Assembly: GCF_000178855.1 (NCBI RefSeq)
Contig: NZ_ADVG01000002.1
Span: forward strand, 2,232,001-2,296,000
Direction: 5' to 3'
Length of the DNA stretch: 64,000 nt
Origin: Ktedonobacter racemifer DSM 44963
GTDB lineage: Bacteria; Chloroflexota; Ktedonobacteria; Ktedonobacterales; Ktedonobacteraceae
The notes under the pieces were generated by a model. It did no database searches. It was not told the DNA's origin and was given only the letters and a program-made list of their open reading frames with translations. The position numbers and the translations under genes were made by a program. Within the stretch, counting starts at the first letter, position 1; each line of letters begins with the position of its first letter. This document shows, piece by piece, positions 24,826 through 34,267 of the stretch.

Positions 24826-25278
24826 CTAATGCCCGGTACTCCCGAAGCCGCCGCGCGTCTCTCCCATCTCAGCGACTTCGTTCCAGGCGACCTGGGCCAC
24901 TGGTACAAAGATGCCCTGGGCGATCCTTTCGCCACGCTCTACTGTGACTGCCTCATCCCGAAAATTATAGACCGAGATCAGCAGTTCATCGCCCTCGCCA
25001 GAGTAATCCTGATCGATAACACCCACGCCATTGGGCATGAGCAATCCCTTGCGTTTGGCGGTGCTGCTACGCATCGTGAGCATCAGCATATACCCAGGAG
25101 GGGTCTGCACTATAACATTTCCTGGCACGCGCCCCAGTTCACGCGGACCAATGGTCACCGTCTCCCGACAAACCAGGTCAAAGCCGACCGATCCTGCCGT
25201 GGCGTAGCCAGGTAGGGGCAAAGTAGTATCTACACGCTTGATAGCGACTGCCATCAATTCATTAGTGGTTATATTCAT
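24826..25278 (-). CDS. dut: dUTP diphosphatase-like protein
   Basis: A 150-residue trimeric dUTPase-fold protein. Motif 1 is visible in PGYATAGSVGFDLVCRE, motif 2 in LTMRSSTAKRKGLL and motif 3 in PNGVGVIDQDYSGEGDELLI. Motif 4 is GERIAQGIFVPVAQV and motif 5 is TRGGFGSTGH at the C-terminus. It hydrolyses dUTP to dUMP and PPi, keeping uracil out of DNA. A dCTP deaminase is less likely because of the C-terminal P-loop-like motif. The start is taken as ATG 25278 (an internal ATG at 25254 is possible); neither has a strong ribosome site. It is divergent from the DedA gene. Confidence 0.85.
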   Translation of the reverse strand: MNITTNELMAVAIKRVDTTLPLPGYATAGSVGFDLVCRETVTIGPRELGRVPGNVIVQTPPGYMLMLTMRSSTAKRKGLLMPNGVGVIDQDYSGEGDELLISVYNFRDEAVTVERGERIAQGIFVPVAQVAWNEVAEMGETRGGFGSTGH

Positions 25279-25323
25279 AGCCAGTATTCTAGAGAATAGC
25301 TCTTTGCTCGTCAAGAGAGTATT

Positions 25324-25398
25324 CGCGCCTGCGGCGCTCAGGGGGAAGATGTATCTGGTAGTGGGCTGGCTCTGCCAGCCCACTACCAGATACATCTT
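25324..25398. repeat. Capped long-hairpin repeat, copy 2
   Basis: Cap GCGCC-TGC-GGCGC (about 25325-25337), then CAGGGGG and a 25-bp perfect hairpin (25346-25370 and 25374-25398, loop TCT). It stands between the divergent dut and DedA genes, so it cannot be a terminator for either. The rest of this 439-base intergenic region shows no gene. Confidence 0.75.
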
Positions 25399-25717
25399 AC
25401 TTGAAAGCGAGTGCACACCAGGGCAGCATCGGAAGTTCTCTGCTTTTGGCAAATAACATCTTTTCAATTGGTAAGAGGTAGAGGTGTGAGACGCATGCTG
25501 AAAGTGACGTATTGTTAGATATACACAAACGCACATTGATGTCTATGGAAGGGATTGTCCCGGGCGCCTGCGGTGTCTCGATGTTAGCAGTCTCACCGTT
25601 ATATATAACATCATCGTCGATACGTTGACTCGCATGTGCCATAGCTGCAAGCGCAGCCCAGAGTTGGATACATCATAAGCTGGCTCATCCAGTTTCAAAG
25701 CAGAAGGGATACTCACT

Positions 25718-26524
25718 TTGCAAACGCTCCTTCCCCCGCTTCTACTCTTGCTGCAACAGTTCGGGTATCCCGCTCTGTGGTTTTTTATCTTTCTGGCAGC
25801 GGCAGGTCTTCCACTCCCCGTTGGCTTAGTCGTCACGTCGGCTGGCGCCTTCGCGGCCCTGGGACGCTTCAACGTTTTCGCTCTCATCTTCATTGTTATC
25901 AGCGCCGCTACCTGTGGTGATGCTGTGAGCTATTGGCTGGGTCGGCGAGGCGGAGTCTACCTCTCAGGCTGGATCAAACGCCATCCACGCAATCGCATTC
26001 TTCCGCAACAGACCTTTGAGCGTTCGCATCGATATTTCCAGCGCCACGGCGGGTGGGCAATCTTTATTACCCGCTTCCTGCTCTCTGGACTGGGTGGCTC
26101 GGTCAACCTGCTTGCCGGGCTAGAGCTTTATCCCTACGCACGTTTCTTCTGGCCCGACCTGCTCGGCAATATCATCAGCGCACTCATAGCGATCCCTCTG
26201 GGCTTTTTTTTCGGCTCTAACTGGCAACACGTGGCGGATCTACTAAGCACCTTTTCCCTGCTCGTTACCGTGCTTCTCTGCGTCACGCTGGGCATCTATA
26301 TCGCCTTTAGATTATTACGTCACTATGATCTCCTGCCAGCTTTCTCCCTTATCCGTCGCGAACAAGCACAAGCCCTTCTCACGCTAGAAGCAGGTGGGCC
26401 AGATGGCGGCGGATTGGCACCTTCTGTATGTGTCAAACGTATACATAAAAAAGACAAATTTTATACGAGTTTGTACATTTTTGCCAGCCTTTGGCGAAAA
26501 AATGAGTCAGAAGGACTAGAATGA
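25718..26524 (+). CDS. DedA/SNARE-associated family membrane protein
   Basis: A 268-residue polytopic membrane protein. The N-terminus has a re-entrant-like hydrophobic segment with FGYPALWFFIFLAAAGLPLP. The DedA core is TSAGAFAALGRFN, then GDAVSYWLGRRGG, then FERSHRYFQRHGGWAIFITR with the functional Arg, then LSGLGGSVNLLAGLELYPYA. Family members are thought to flip undecaprenyl phosphate or phosphatidylethanolamine and need the proton motive force. Start is TTG 25718 with AGAAGGGA nine bases upstream. The last ~60 residues after the final helix are not conserved. Confidence 0.85.
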   Translation: MQTLLPPLLLLLQQFGYPALWFFIFLAAAGLPLPVGLVVTSAGAFAALGRFNVFALIFIVISAATCGDAVSYWLGRRGGVYLSGWIKRHPRNRILPQQTFERSHRYFQRHGGWAIFITRFLLSGLGGSVNLLAGLELYPYARFFWPDLLGNIISALIAIPLGFFFGSNWQHVADLLSTFSLLVTVLLCVTLGIYIAFRLLRHYDLLPAFSLIRREQAQALLTLEAGGPDGGGLAPSVCVKRIHKKDKFYTSLYIFASLWRKNESEGLE

Positions 26525-26733
26525 AAGGGGGCCATAGGTTATAATTGGATTAGGAATAATTTCCGACCTGGCTTTGTTGCTATCTAGTAGATAGGGTACA
26601 CATCATTGAATTCCTCCCACTCGGCGCACGGACTCCTTTGTCCGATGAAGGCTCGCTTTCCTGAGTGTAGGACCAGACCGATGAAATATATCTTGCTGCT
26701 TAGGATATACCATTTTTTCATGGAGGGCGCACA

Positions 26734-27987
26734 ATGATAGACGTAAAGCGTGCCATGACGGGAAATACGCTTGGTAATACAACTCGTAAGAAACCTGATT
26801 CGGATAAGCAGCCGTACGGCATGATAGTCGAGCAGTTGCTTGCAAAGAATCTCCCATATACAACAGTGGAAGTTGGCAGAGAGGACACACACGACGAGAC
26901 AGAGTTAGATGATGATCAGCTCGAGCTGGATCATGACCTCTCCGACACCGCTTCTCTCGAATTAGAAGACGAACCGACCCTCACAGAGGATCTTCACGAC
27001 ACTGAACGTGACGAAGAAGATCATCATGAGGAGGTCGATGATTCGCTTCTCACTCTTCCTCCTATGACACCAGCAGCCTCTCAGCCCGCTGTACGCCGTG
27101 GTGCAACTCCACGTCGCCGCCGCTCTGAGGATCAGGAAGAGAATGCGGCTAATGGCGCAGACGCAGGCGAGTCCGATGCCGTCATGACATATCTGCGTGA
27201 AATTGGTCGCGTCCCTATGATTACGCACGAGCGTGAGATTGAGCTGGCTCAGCGTATCGAGAGCGGCGACCGCGATGCCATGAAGCAGTTTATCCTGGCC
27301 AACCTGCGCCTCGTGGTGAGCATTGCTAAACGCTATGTTGGTCGTGGCCTCACCCTGCTAGACCTGATTCAGGAAGGCAACATTGGTCTGATTCGTGCAG
27401 TACAGCGCTACGATTGGCGCCGTGGACACCGCTTCTCCACTCATGCAACATGGTGGATTCGCCAGGCCATCAGCCGCGCCGTTGCCGATAAAGGGCGCAC
27501 GATTCGCCTCCCGGTTTATGTCAATACCGCGCTTAACCGCATTCGCCGCGAACGCCAGCGCCTGCTTCAGGAACTGGGTCGTGAGCCAAGTGAGCAAGAG
27601 TTGGCCGAGGCTACCGGGCTGGATCCGGTACGCATGATTGAGCTGCAAGCCGCTCCCGGCGCGCCAGTCTCTCTTGAGCTTCCCGTGGGCGAAGATGACG
27701 ATCAGGAGCTAGGCGATGTCCTTCCAGATACAGAATCAGCCTCTCCCGAGGATTTAGCCACCACCCAGACCCTGAAGGACGAGGTGCAGCGCGTGCTCGA
27801 ATCCGTGCTAACCCCCCGCGAACAGCTGGTACTCCAACTCCGTTTTGGCCTGGGCAATGGGCAGGCACATCCTCTTGAGCAGGTCGGCCGCGAGTTGGGT
27901 ATTACCCGCGAGCGCGTACGCCAGATTGAGGCGGGAGCACTTGCTAAACTTCGCCAGCCACCTGTCCTGGAGCGCTTACGCGGTTAG
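26734..27987 (+). CDS. RNA polymerase sigma-70 factor, primary-type
   Basis: A 417-residue sigma factor of group 1 or 2. The first ~145 residues are acidic (many Glu/Asp, e.g. ETELDDDQLELDHDLSDTAS) and replace region 1.1. Region 1.2 starts at VMTYLREIGRVPMITHEREI. Region 2 is ANLRLVVSIAKRYVGRGLTL, LDLIQEGNIGLIRAVQRYDW and FSTHATWWIRQAISRAVADK, which holds the -10 recognition helix. Region 3 contains REPSEQELAEATGLDPVRMI and region 4.2 the HTH LEQVGRELGITRERVRQIEA. Recognition residues match the housekeeping type, consistent with the TTGACA/TATAAT promoters in this window. GGAGGG precedes ATG 26734. Whether it is the only primary sigma cannot be said. Confidence 0.92.
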   Translation: MIDVKRAMTGNTLGNTTRKKPDSDKQPYGMIVEQLLAKNLPYTTVEVGREDTHDETELDDDQLELDHDLSDTASLELEDEPTLTEDLHDTERDEEDHHEEVDDSLLTLPPMTPAASQPAVRRGATPRRRRSEDQEENAANGADAGESDAVMTYLREIGRVPMITHEREIELAQRIESGDRDAMKQFILANLRLVVSIAKRYVGRGLTLLDLIQEGNIGLIRAVQRYDWRRGHRFSTHATWWIRQAISRAVADKGRTIRLPVYVNTALNRIRRERQRLLQELGREPSEQELAEATGLDPVRMIELQAAPGAPVSLELPVGEDDDQELGDVLPDTESASPEDLATTQTLKDEVQRVLESVLTPREQLVLQLRFGLGNGQAHPLEQVGRELGITRERVRQIEAGALAKLRQPPVLERLRG

Positions 27988-28025
27988 TACCGCCGCTTTA
28001 GCAAAGTGATACAAATACAAGAAAA

Positions 28026-28076
28026 TCCCCACAAGAGGGGAGGGTGAGTCTTACCTGGCCTCTCCTCCTGTGGGGA
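28026..28076 (+). terminator. Terminator after the sigma factor gene
   Basis: Stem of about 18 bp (28026-28043 and 28059-28076) with one mismatch and one G-T pair, 38 bases after the stop, then CTTCCTGTGTTTT. The following 260 bases to the end of the convergent RelA-like gene show nothing else. Confidence 0.6.
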
Positions 28077-28338
28077 CTTCCTGTGTTTTCTACACATCCA
28101 TACGCATTTTTACCGCTCTTGCCGAGAACACATGCCTTTTCTGCCTCTAATTACTGAGTTCACACCAAAGGTTAAAAGATAGCCATATCTAACAATATAC
28201 AGATTCAGGTCTTTTGCATATAATACATGCAGGTTCCTGGTGTACCCTCCATACATTCCTTCTACCAAAACCAAGCTTCATTGTTCAATCCAGAGGTAAC
28301 TAACACCAGGGACCTGCTTTTTCTCTTCTCTTGCCTGA

Positions 28339-30822
28339 TTACGCCTGAGCGTCTGTGACTCTTCTACGCCCCATATCACGCTCCACCTGGAGAATATCCT
28401 TGACCTTTTCCAGGCGCTTAAAGAGACGTGGCATGATTTCCAGGTCATTAATCTCCAGGGTTGCTGTAATCACGATACGCTCACGATTGTTGGCGTTCGT
28501 GCCAATTGAGAGCAAGTTCAGACCATACTCGGAGATAATCGTCGCTATATCCCTAATAAGCCCGGCACGGTCGCGCGCAAAAATGATAATGGGAACGTGA
28601 TAGCGAGGCTGGCTCATCCCATGCCAGGTCACCGTAATAAAGCGCTCACCGCTCCGCTCATGCAAACGCATGACATTTGGGCAATCCGAGCGATGCACAA
28701 TGACGCCCTTGCCCCGACTGATAAAACCAACGATCTCGTCCCCAGGCAGAGGGCAACAGCAGTTAGCGAGTCGCGTCAGCAGGCCATCCACGCCCGCGAC
28801 TTGTAGGTTCACCGCTGGCTGACGGCTGGTAGTCGGCAGCGCCAGTTCGCCTGTTTCACCGCGCTCGTCCCGGCTCTCTTTCCCCTCGCGTTGCTGGAAG
28901 TACTCATGCGCCTTGACCGCGACCCCATGCGGCCGCATATCGTCAGCGCCAATCGCCGAGAGGATATCCTCGAACGTGTCCATATGGAGCTCTTGACAGA
29001 GCCAGTTCTCCACTTCTTCAGTAATGGCCTCCATGCCTCTCAGGCCAGCAATGGACTTGAGAACCCGGTCCAGGCGTTCACGGCCAATCTGAATGTTGAT
29101 GTCGCGTTCGTGGATCTTGAGGTAGCGGCGAATCTTGTTGCGTGCAGCCGCCGTTCGCGCGATGTTCAGCCAGTCGCGCGTGGGGTGCGCGGACCGGTTG
29201 GTCACGATGTCGACGATCTCGCCACTTTTGAGTTCATAATCAAGCGGAACCATGCGTGTGACCAGGCGATCTCCGTCGTGTCCTTCAACGTGAGAGATAA
29301 CCCTTGCGCCCGCGCAGCTATCGCCAATCTTGGTGTGAATTCGGTAGGCAAAGTCCAGCGGGGTCGAGCCAACTGGCAGATCCTTGACCTCGCCCCTAGG
29401 CGTGAATATAAAAATCTGTTCTTCGAACAGGTCATCTTTGACCGCCTCGACAAACTCGGAATCGGTGGCGTTGGCGGCTTTGATCTCGTGCTGCCACTCC
29501 GCCAGCTGGTGAATCCAGGTCAAGAGTTCCTTAGCAGTTGAGGAGGCATTATCACCAATGTCTTTATAGTGCCAGTGCATGGCAACACCATACTCGGCCA
29601 TCTCATGCATGGCATGGGTACGGATCTGGATCTCCACCAGTTGATCATCCAGGCAGAAGACGGTGGTATGCAGGGCGCGATAGCCGTTGGGCTTGGGATT
29701 GGCGATAAAGTCTTTGATACGCCCCTCTTTGGGCTTCCACAGGCTGTGTACATGGCCCAGGGCGATATAACACTCATTGTCGGTGTCGACCAGGATACGA
29801 AAGGCGATCAGGTCATGAATCTGCGTGACATCGGCGGCTGCCTTTAACATTTCAAAGTCGCCCCCGGCCTCGCCTGTGCTACGCTCAAGTTTGTGATAGA
29901 AACTGTAGTAGCGCTTCACCCGTCCTGAGACCACTGCGTTGACGCCAATGGACGCCATTTCCTGACGCAGCATCTCGCAGACGCTCTCTACATAGGAGCG
30001 CCACTGCTTGCGCTCGGACTCAACGATTCCCTTCACCCACTGAAACTTATCAGGCTCCAGAATCTGGAAGGCCAGGTCTTCTAGCTCGCCCTCCACACGC
30101 GACATCCCCAGGCGGCCTGCCAGCGGCGCGTAAATCTCGCGCGTCTCCTCGGCTGTCGCCAGCATCTCCTGCCGATCACCTTGATACTCTGGGCGGCACA
30201 TATGGCGCATCACAAAGAGCCTGTATGCTAGCTTTAGCGAGACGACGCGGGGATCTTCCGCCATGGCAACAAACATCTTGCGGACCGTTTCAGCCTGCTG
30301 GCGGCGCATGGCTTCGCGGACGCGCGGCTTCTTCCCATCACCTGAGGCACTGCTGCTACCTTCGTCGCGCTCGTCATAACTTTTTTTTGCGGCTGAGGTC
30401 TGGAGGTTCTGCGCGCTGAGAGCTGCGCTCGCTGCCGTCACGCTCTGTTTCTTGCGCTCGAGGATGTTGAAACGCTCCATGCTGCCAACCACGCGGGCCG
30501 TTGTGCTGCCCACTCTGTCCTCAACCTCTTCCAGAGTCACAAGATCTGCATCAATAGCCTCAAAGACCAGGCCAGCGGCTACGCCAGCGGCATCCATATG
30601 CATGTTAGCAAGAATGGAGGCCACACCCAAAGCATACTCTAGCGGAGGCACCAGGCGCTCGCCAGCCACTACATCACTACAGACCTCTAGCACCAGTTGG
30701 AGCGCTTTCTCTACCATATCTACCTCGTCAGCAGACATGTAGGAGCGTATCTGCTGGCGCAGATCTGCTACTGGTGAGGTCAAGTTCTCTTGAGGTGATA
30801 CGTGTTTCTCTATGTGAATCAT
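28339..30822 (-). CDS. RelA/SpoT homologue with degenerate hydrolase domain (likely ppGpp synthetase only)
   Basis: A long RSH protein of 827 residues. The N-terminal HD domain has lost its catalytic residues: the position of the His-Asp pair reads GLVFEAIDADLVT (residues 84-96), and the KLADRIHNMRT motif reads KLAYRLFVMRH. The synthetase is well kept: IHDLIAFRILVDTDNECYIA, GRIKDFIANPKPNGYRALHT and VEIQIRTHAMHEMAEYGVAM. C-terminal regulatory parts follow: TGS (QIFIFTPRGEVKDLPVGSTP), helical domain, the Cys-rich ZFD (RLANCCCPLPGDEIVGFIS) and ACT. So it is RelA-like, making (p)ppGpp from ATP and GTP/GDP on starved ribosomes. It lies downstream of its paralogue, both on the minus strand, separated by 433 bases, so each may have its own promoter. 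Confidence 0.92.
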   Translation of the reverse strand: MIHIEKHVSPQENLTSPVADLRQQIRSYMSADEVDMVEKALQLVLEVCSDVVAGERLVPPLEYALGVASILANMHMDAAGVAAGLVFEAIDADLVTLEEVEDRVGSTTARVVGSMERFNILERKKQSVTAASAALSAQNLQTSAAKKSYDERDEGSSSASGDGKKPRVREAMRRQQAETVRKMFVAMAEDPRVVSLKLAYRLFVMRHMCRPEYQGDRQEMLATAEETREIYAPLAGRLGMSRVEGELEDLAFQILEPDKFQWVKGIVESERKQWRSYVESVCEMLRQEMASIGVNAVVSGRVKRYYSFYHKLERSTGEAGGDFEMLKAAADVTQIHDLIAFRILVDTDNECYIALGHVHSLWKPKEGRIKDFIANPKPNGYRALHTTVFCLDDQLVEIQIRTHAMHEMAEYGVAMHWHYKDIGDNASSTAKELLTWIHQLAEWQHEIKAANATDSEFVEAVKDDLFEEQIFIFTPRGEVKDLPVGSTPLDFAYRIHTKIGDSCAGARVISHVEGHDGDRLVTRMVPLDYELKSGEIVDIVTNRSAHPTRDWLNIARTAAARNKIRRYLKIHERDINIQIGRERLDRVLKSIAGLRGMEAITEEVENWLCQELHMDTFEDILSAIGADDMRPHGVAVKAHEYFQQREGKESRDERGETGELALPTTSRQPAVNLQVAGVDGLLTRLANCCCPLPGDEIVGFISRGKGVIVHRSDCPNVMRLHERSGERFITVTWHGMSQPRYHVPIIIFARDRAGLIRDIATIISEYGLNLLSIGTNANNRERIVITATLEINDLEIMPRLFKRLEKVKDILQVERDMGRRRVTDAQA

Positions 30823-31255
30823 TGCCTTCTATCGTTTTACCAGACTACTACCATTCACCCCTTAGAACACTCGACATGGGCGTTGTATTTCGCTACACAT
30901 ATCTTTTTTTACAAAAGGGACATAAGAGAGCAGTCTGATGAAAACCATCCCTGGTAATATGTACTCTGCTTACTATACGTTTTGTATACCGGGTTGTTGG
31001 ACGCTGCCACCTACAATATAGGCCATCCACCCCACAAACACCCTATTTCTGTCAACGCATCAACACTTCCATCTGTTCCTACCATAACACAAAACGAGCT
31101 AACCTTGGCTAACATGAGACATAACTATGACTTGTGGGCTGGTACCAGGCCCATCTTTATACAGCAGAGGGAGAAAGTACCAGCAACAAGGATCAGCGTC
31201 GTTTGTCCGCAAGGAGCAGCAAGTATGCATCTCTTTCTGGTTCCAGGAGAGAGGA
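30823..31255. other. Spacer between the two RSH genes
   Basis: 433 bases without a convincing gene. Probable location of the promoter for the downstream RSH gene; no strong sigma-70 consensus or stable hairpin was found. Confidence 0.4.
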
Positions 31256-33658
31256 TTAGTGGGCGTTAAACGCACGCTCTACACTGACGACATTCTTTAC
31301 CTGGCGCAGACGACGCAAGATGCGCTCAATCTGATCCAACACGCCTTCAGTGGCCATAACTTCTAACGTCGCTGTAATCACTGCTTTGTGGACAGAGGGG
31401 TTCGTAGTGGATGTGACCGTGGTCATATTAACGCCCGCGTCGGCGACAACAGCCGCAACGTCACGTAAGAGGCCTGAGCGATCATGCGCTACGATGGTAA
31501 TAGGCGAGAGATAGGTCTCTGGCTCAATCTGCAGCCAGTTGAGCTCAATGACGGCCTTCGCGCTTTCTCGATGGCGCCTGACGCGCGTACAATCACTGCG
31601 ATGGACATACATTCCCTTACTGGGATTGAGCATCCCGACAATTTCGTCGCCGGGCAGAGGACAACAACATTGGGCGAGTTTGACGACCGCGCTCCCTTCG
31701 CTCTCCTTACTCGTATGCGGGTTCGCGCCCTCGCCATGCGTTAGCTCATTTACCTGGCGCACCAGGGGGAGCAGATGCAACATGACATCTTCCACCTGGA
31801 GATCCTCACGCCCAATCGCGATATAGAGATCATCGCGATTGGCGTACTTGCGCAGGTCGCCCGTTTTATCCTCGTTGCGGGCCTGGTTGAGCAATTCCTC
31901 AACGAGGGCATTCAGCCCAACGGCACCGGCGGTCTTTAAGGCCAGGTCGAGCCGCTCTTTGCCGAGTTGGAGATTGATCTCGCGCTCATAGGTCTTCAGG
32001 TAGCGGCGAATCTTGTTGCGCGCCGCGGCTGTCCGCGCAAAACTGAGCCAGTCGCGTGTGGGGTGGACGGTGCGGTTGACCATGATGTCCACGATCTCGC
32101 CGCCTTTAAGCTCATAGTCCAGAGGTACCAGGCGCGTCACCAGGCGTCCGCTGTCATCTGTATTGGTAATGATGCGCGCGCCTGCACAGTGGTCGCCAAT
32201 ATCGGTATGGATACGATACGCCATATCCAAAGGAGTCGAACCACGAGGCAAATCTTTGACCTCACCTTTAGGCGTAAAGACAAAGATCTGCTCCTGGAAG
32301 ATGTCGCCCTTGACGGCCTCCACGAATTCGTCCGCACTCTGGGGAAGCTCGCTTTGCCATTGCCGCAACTGCTCAATCCAGGCCACCATCTCTTTGTAGG
32401 AGAGCTTCCAGCTATGGGGTGAAGAATCCTCCTTCACCATCCGATCTTTGAGATACCAGTAATTGGCGATGCCATACTCGGCGGTACGCTGCATATCGTG
32501 TGTGCGGATCTGAATCTCCGCCAGGCGGTTATCAAAGCAGAAAACCGTGGTATGCAGTGATTGATAACCATTGAGCTTGGGCGTGGCGATAAAGTCTTTG
32601 ATGCGTCCATCCTTGGGTCGCCAGAGGGCATGAATATGGCCGAGCGCCAGGTAACACTCGTTATCGGTATACACCAGGATGCGAAAAGAGACCAGGTCGT
32701 GTAGCTGGCTGAGATCCGCGCCAGAGGGCTGTCCAGAGACATATCCAAGCTTGCGATTGATGCTCGCCAGGTGCTTCTGCCAGGCCTGTACCTCAGCCTG
32801 AATGCCCGCGCGCTGCATTTCCTCGCGCAAGACGCGACCAACCTCGTCGATAAATGGCATTCGCCGCTGTACCTCTTCCTCCACCTCGCGCTTGAGCCAG
32901 GCATAGCGCTCCGGGTCCTGGTAACTTAGGACCAGGTCCTCTAGCTCAGCCTGCACCTGCATCATGCCCAACCGGCGCGCCAGAGGCGCGTAGATCTCGC
33001 TGGTCTCGCGCGTCTTATTCTGCTGTTGCACGGTCGACATCGCGGCCAGGGTCCGCATATTATGGATACGGTCGGCAAGTTTGAGCACGACGACACGCGG
33101 ATCTTCCGCCATGGCTAAGAGCATCTTCCGCACCGTCTCGGTCTTCTCACGACGCTTATCTACAACCGAGAGCGTCTGCTGCACAGGCTCTGCTGGCTCC
33201 TGGCCTGGCGCGTTATCGAGCGATTGAGCAGCCTTATTCGGCTTGCCCGCCAGGGCATCAAACTTTGTCACTCCATCAACGATATTCGCCACTTGCTGGC
33301 CAAACTGCTCAGTCAGGTCATCCAGTGAGTAGTTGGTATCTTCCACAACGTCGTGTAGCAAGGCCGTCATAATGCCTTCAGCATCGATACGCATGCCTGC
33401 CAGCAGGAGCGCCACCTCAAGAGGGTGCTGAATATAGGGTTCGCCCGACTTCCTTACTACCCCCTTATGTGCATGTTTCGCCAGTTCATAGGCATGACGT
33501 ATTCGCTCTAGATCCGCATCCGCCAGGTACTGGTGAGCTTCTTCTAGCAGATCTTCGATTGTCATCTGTGACGGTGCAAGATTCGTCTGCGGCTCCCCTG
33601 CTTTCAGGATGGCCGTCTGATGCGAATCTTGGATGCTTCTCTCAAAGTTGGTAGCCAT
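31256..33658 (-). CDS. Bifunctional (p)ppGpp synthetase/hydrolase
   Basis: An 800-residue RSH protein with an intact hydrolase: YIQHPLEVALLLAGMRIDAE (His78), then TALLHDVVEDTNYSLDDLTE (His102-Asp103), then VVLKLADRIHNMRTLAAMST. The synthetase has LHDLVSFRILVYTDNECYLA, GRIKDFIATPKLNGYQSLHT and AEIQIRTHDMQRTAEYGIA. TGS (IFVFTPKGEVKDLPRGSTPL), ZFD (KLAQCCCPLPGDEIVGMLNP) and ACT domains complete the usual Rel layout. It should make and destroy (p)ppGpp and thereby balance the activity of the synthetase-only paralogue encoded next. It has a long, structured upstream region with a terminator-like hairpin about 200 bases before the start. Confidence 0.93.
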   Translation of the reverse strand: MATNFERSIQDSHQTAILKAGEPQTNLAPSQMTIEDLLEEAHQYLADADLERIRHAYELAKHAHKGVVRKSGEPYIQHPLEVALLLAGMRIDAEGIMTALLHDVVEDTNYSLDDLTEQFGQQVANIVDGVTKFDALAGKPNKAAQSLDNAPGQEPAEPVQQTLSVVDKRREKTETVRKMLLAMAEDPRVVVLKLADRIHNMRTLAAMSTVQQQNKTRETSEIYAPLARRLGMMQVQAELEDLVLSYQDPERYAWLKREVEEEVQRRMPFIDEVGRVLREEMQRAGIQAEVQAWQKHLASINRKLGYVSGQPSGADLSQLHDLVSFRILVYTDNECYLALGHIHALWRPKDGRIKDFIATPKLNGYQSLHTTVFCFDNRLAEIQIRTHDMQRTAEYGIANYWYLKDRMVKEDSSPHSWKLSYKEMVAWIEQLRQWQSELPQSADEFVEAVKGDIFQEQIFVFTPKGEVKDLPRGSTPLDMAYRIHTDIGDHCAGARIITNTDDSGRLVTRLVPLDYELKGGEIVDIMVNRTVHPTRDWLSFARTAAARNKIRRYLKTYEREINLQLGKERLDLALKTAGAVGLNALVEELLNQARNEDKTGDLRKYANRDDLYIAIGREDLQVEDVMLHLLPLVRQVNELTHGEGANPHTSKESEGSAVVKLAQCCCPLPGDEIVGMLNPSKGMYVHRSDCTRVRRHRESAKAVIELNWLQIEPETYLSPITIVAHDRSGLLRDVAAVVADAGVNMTTVTSTTNPSVHKAVITATLEVMATEGVLDQIERILRRLRQVKNVVSVERAFNAH

Positions 33659-34267
33659 GTAATCTTACGTCATACCTTTCAGTTGAGCACAGTTGTCAGT
33701 CCCTCTACCGCGGACTGTTTCAGGCTAGCTTCGGCATAGATCCCGACTGTCTTTGACTCAATCCGTTGGCGTCCCCATGTCACACGATTCGGGATAGCGT
33801 CACCTTTCTCTCCCCTTGCATCCTGGTATTGGAATGTCCTACGCACCGGCATAAAATACTAGTAAAAAGAGGGAGAGAAGGCATCTCCCGAGGTGCTTCG
33901 TGGCTTATTGTTCTATTTCACCGGTAAAGCCACACACGCTGGCTTTGCCTCCACATAAGACACCCCTAAGCGATGCCTCCTCTTCCAGGTAGGACATTTC
34001 TGCCTATGAGTTAAACAGGCTATTACTTTATTATAAGGTGCTATATTCCCCTGTCAAGCGAGGACTCCGTTTTCACTTCATAATTAAAAACGCACACATC
34101 GATTTTGCCAGGGCACAGTAGGGCAGAGGAAAGGCCTCATTGTATTACATTGTATTACGTTTAAACACGCCTGGACGTCACCATATTCCGCCAATTGTGC
34201 GACTACTTATTTCCATTGTACCAACCTGGTAGTCAGTTTCTTTTACTTCAAAAGGTGCAGACCTCTC
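33659..34267 (-). promoter_or_regulatory. Long structured leader upstream of the RSH gene
   Basis: No protein gene was found. On the minus strand an intrinsic-terminator-like hairpin GGGAGA/TCTCCC (33889-33884 with 33876-33871) followed by TCTTTTTAC ends about 205 bases before the RSH start. Downstream, ATCCCGA (33795-33789) can pair with TCGGGAT (33746-33740), and CAGTCC/GGACTG forms another stem near 33696-33716. Upstream is a stem AAAGCCA/TGGCTTT around 33932-33952. I do not recognise a known riboswitch. The hairpin may end an upstream transcript or be an attenuator. Confidence 0.4.

Noticed and set aside
33659..33960. Known riboswitch (c-di-AMP, cobalamin, T-box or ppGpp type) in the RSH leader
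   Set aside because: Some short motifs look suggestive, but none of the required conserved cores could be matched, so only an unnamed structured leader is reported.
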